DNA of 14,997 nucleotides, from the NCBI GenBank assembly GCA_038237235.1, contig JBBRYW010000075.1, forward strand, positions 1 to 14,997, given 5' to 3'. The DNA is from JBBRYW01 sp038237235 (GTDB lineage Bacteria > Actinomycetota > Thermoleophilia > Gaiellales > Gaiellaceae). Positions 13,851 to 14,997 of the stretch are shown one piece after another. A program made the position numbers and the translations under genes. The notes under the pieces were generated by a model. It made no database searches. It saw nothing but the letters and a program-made list of their open reading frames with translations, and had not been told where the DNA came from. Numbering within the stretch: the first letter of the stretch is position 1; each line of letters opens with the position of its first letter.

Positions 13851-14711
13851 CTGATCGCGGCCGGCGCGCTCGCCGCCACCCTCGGAACGGCGATCTGGCT
13901 GTTCGGGCTCGGGCTGACGCCCGACCGCTACGTGATCGTCTTGCTCGTACCCGCGCTTGTCCTGCGCCGGGCGCGGCGCTATTTGATCGATTTCGTTCCC
14001 TTCGCCGTCCTGCTCGTGCTGTACGCCGAGTCTCGCGGAATCGCTCACCTGCTGCACGCTCATCCCCACTATTCTCCGCAGTTGGGCGTTGACCGGTTTC
14101 TGTTCGGCGCCGTGCCGTCGCAGGAGCTCCAGCACTGGCTCTGGACGGGCACCGTCCGCTGGTACGACCGTCTGACGATCATCGTGTGGCGGCTGCACTT
14201 CATCGTTCCGCCGCTCCTGGCATTCGTCCTCTGGGTGAAGAGGCGCGCGCTCTTCTACCGCTTCGCCGCGACATTGCTCGTGCTCTCGTTCGCGGGAGCG
14301 GCCACGTTCTATCTGTACCCCGCGGCGCCGCCCTGGGCAGCCGGCGAGGCCGGGTTGCTACCGGGCGTGATCCGGATCCCGCACAACCCCGCGCCGGACC
14401 CGTCGGGCGCACACGGCTACCACTCCGTCTCGATCTCGCAGCTGATCCCCGCGAACCCGTACGCCGCGATCCCGTCGCTGCACGCCGGCTATGCATTCCT
14501 CTGCTTCCTCTTCGTCGTGAGTCTCACGTGGAGGACGCGCTGGCGCTGGATCGCGCTCTGCGGGGGCGCCGTCTATCCGCTCGCGCAGTCATGGGCGGTC
14601 GTCTACACGGGCAATCACTACGTGATCGACCTGCTCGCCGGATACGCCTACGCTACCGCTGCGCTCGTGGGCGTCGGTGCATTCTGGCGCCGGCGCAACT
14701 GGCCTGGCTGA
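13851..14711 (+). CDS. PAP2-family membrane phosphatase/phosphotransferase, start unresolved
   Basis: This integral membrane protein belongs to the PAP2-like group seen in actinobacteria (lipid phosphate phosphatases and inositol phosphorylceramide synthase-like proteins). Five or six hydrophobic segments are visible. The core has IPSLHAGYAFL (His as in the C2 motif SxxxH) and VYTGNHYVIDLLAG, whose His and Asp form the C3 motif. YPAAPPWAA and the LWTGTVRWYDRLT block are group hallmarks. It probably removes or transfers phosphate groups on lipids outside the cytoplasmic membrane. Start: ATG at 13626 would add about 75 hydrophilic residues antisense to the GT-C gene; GTG at 13932 (no Shine-Dalgarno) removes the first hydrophobic segment. 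The left limit given keeps that segment (CTG codon). The TGA stop abuts hairpin 1 of repeat copy B. Confidence 0.85.
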   Translation: MIAAGALAATLGTAIWLFGLGLTPDRYVIVLLVPALVLRRARRYLIDFVPFAVLLVLYAESRGIAHLLHAHPHYSPQLGVDRFLFGAVPSQELQHWLWTGTVRWYDRLTIIVWRLHFIVPPLLAFVLWVKRRALFYRFAATLLVLSFAGAATFYLYPAAPPWAAGEAGLLPGVIRIPHNPAPDPSGAHGYHSVSISQLIPANPYAAIPSLHAGYAFLCFLFVVSLTWRTRWRWIALCGGAVYPLAQSWAVVYTGNHYVIDLLAGYAYATAALVGVGAFWRRRNWPG

Positions 14712-14814
14712 GGCGCCGCTTGCGGCGCCGACATTCAGGACGTGCGGGCTTCGCCCGCGTGTCCGTCGGAATCGACCGGTCGAGCGGATCGGATATCCAG
14801 ACACACGCTCCTGA
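14709..14814. repeat. Structured dispersed repeat, copy B (two hairpins, convergent gene end)
   Basis: Same architecture as copy A. It begins at the stop codon of the PAP2 gene. Hairpin 1 (14712-14729) has an 8-bp stem with TT between. Hairpin 2 has a 12-bp stem (14738-14749 with 14753-14764, two G-T wobbles, loop TTC) and outer TTC/GAA pairing (14734-14736/14769-14771). GACCGGTCGAGC follows at 14774-14785 and GCTCCT at 14807-14812. Against copy A there are three compensatory pairs: 14715/14726 is G-C versus A-T, 14740/14762 is A-T versus C-G, and 14741/14761 is C-G versus G-C. The right-hand part also encodes the tail of the gene on the other strand. Confidence 0.85.
14712..14729. terminator. 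Candidate bidirectional terminator hairpin (copy B, hairpin 1)
   Basis: An 8-bp GC stem directly after the PAP2 stop codon and before the end of the convergent membrane-protein gene. No T-tract follows. Position equals hairpin 1 of copy A. Confidence 0.5.
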
Positions 14815-14997
14815 GTCCTTCTCGCGGCACGCGGGTCCAGGTGAAGACGGCAATCGCAGTGAGCGCGCCGAAGCGGAGGATGTCGAAGCCCGAGTCGTTC
14901 ACGACGAGCGAGACCGAGAGCGCGACGAGCAGGGCGTCGAGCGCCGCGGCGCGTGGCCGCTGGAGCGCGAGCACGGCGAGGGCGACGAGGGAGACGA
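14735..14997 (-). CDS. Membrane protein C-terminus, 5' part beyond the window
   Basis: The frame is open to the right edge, so only about the last 87 residues are seen; the GTG at 14974 is not taken as the start. Hydrophobic runs lie at the edge (VSLVALAVLAL), at ALLVALSVSLVVNDSG and at ILRFGALTAIAVFTW, so the protein ends in two or three membrane segments. The NDSG between helices looks like a motif, but I cannot name the family with confidence. The hydrophilic tail (after WTRVPREG) is encoded inside repeat copy B, and the stop lies within hairpin 2. In copy A the opposite gene stops at the repeat boundary instead. This suggests the repeat extended the reading frame. The frame and membrane character are clear; the function is not. 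Confidence 0.65.
   Translation of the reverse strand, partial: VSLVALAVLALQRPRAAALDALLVALSVSLVVNDSGFDILRFGALTAIAVFTWTRVPREGLRSVCLDIRSARPVDSDGHAGEARTS

Noticed and set aside
13830..14198. Extension of the GT-C protein by about 120 N-terminal residues
   Set aside because: The extension is hydrophilic and is the exact codon complement of PAP2 membrane helices; it does not look like protein under selection. The true start remains open and is reported as a finding.

Overview
The window is a gene-dense, very GC-rich stretch of bacterial chromosome. GC-ending codons, GTG/TTG starts, an LLM (F420-type) oxidoreductase, a class III alcohol dehydrogenase paired with a metallo-hydrolase, and several promoter-like TANNNT boxes directly upstream of start codons all fit a high-GC actinobacterium. 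The style of the secreted, GT-C and PAP2 proteins suggests a deep lineage such as Thermoleophilia. The taxon is inferred from gene content; there is no rRNA or other marker here.

Layout, left to right. (1) The 3' part of a proline racemase-family gene (+) converges on a two-gene ABC exporter operon (-) whose sequence predicts an asymmetric heterodimer with one degenerate ATPase site. (2) A class III PLP aminotransferase (+) is divergent from the exporter. Its 3' end overlaps the 3' end of a gene for a secreted protein of unknown function (-), which lies downstream of greA and a GFA/CENP-V-type zinc protein (-). (3) A class II fructose-bisphosphate aldolase (+, TTG start with a strong ribosome binding site) is followed by a degenerate metallo-beta-lactamase-fold protein (+). 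(4) An LLM oxidoreductase (-) is divergent from a tightly coupled pair (+): class III (formaldehyde/thiol-adduct) alcohol dehydrogenase and an intact MBL-fold hydrolase, overlapping by 4 bp. (5) A GT-C membrane glycosyltransferase (-) and a PAP2-type membrane phosphatase (+) lie head to head with almost no space between them. (6) The 3' part of a membrane-protein gene (-) runs off the right edge.

Two themes may join neighbours. The GFA protein, the class III dehydrogenase and its partner hydrolase together look like formaldehyde oxidation through a thiol adduct, probably mycothiol rather than glutathione if the host is an actinobacterium. The GT-C and PAP2 proteins both handle polyprenyl- or lipid-linked substrates at the membrane. 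Otherwise the genes are mostly housekeeping or accessory metabolism.

The most unusual non-coding signal is a roughly 100-bp structured repeat present twice, at 9452-9554 and 14709-14814. Each copy starts at the stop codon of a + strand gene facing a - strand gene, contains two hairpins in the same order, and differs from the other copy by paired compensatory changes in both stems. The second point needing attention is the GT-C/PAP2 junction, where neither gene has an ATG, GTG or TTG start close upstream of its first membrane segment. I found no tRNA, rRNA, CRISPR, insertion sequence, phage or defence genes, and no gene-free stretch longer than about 130 bp.
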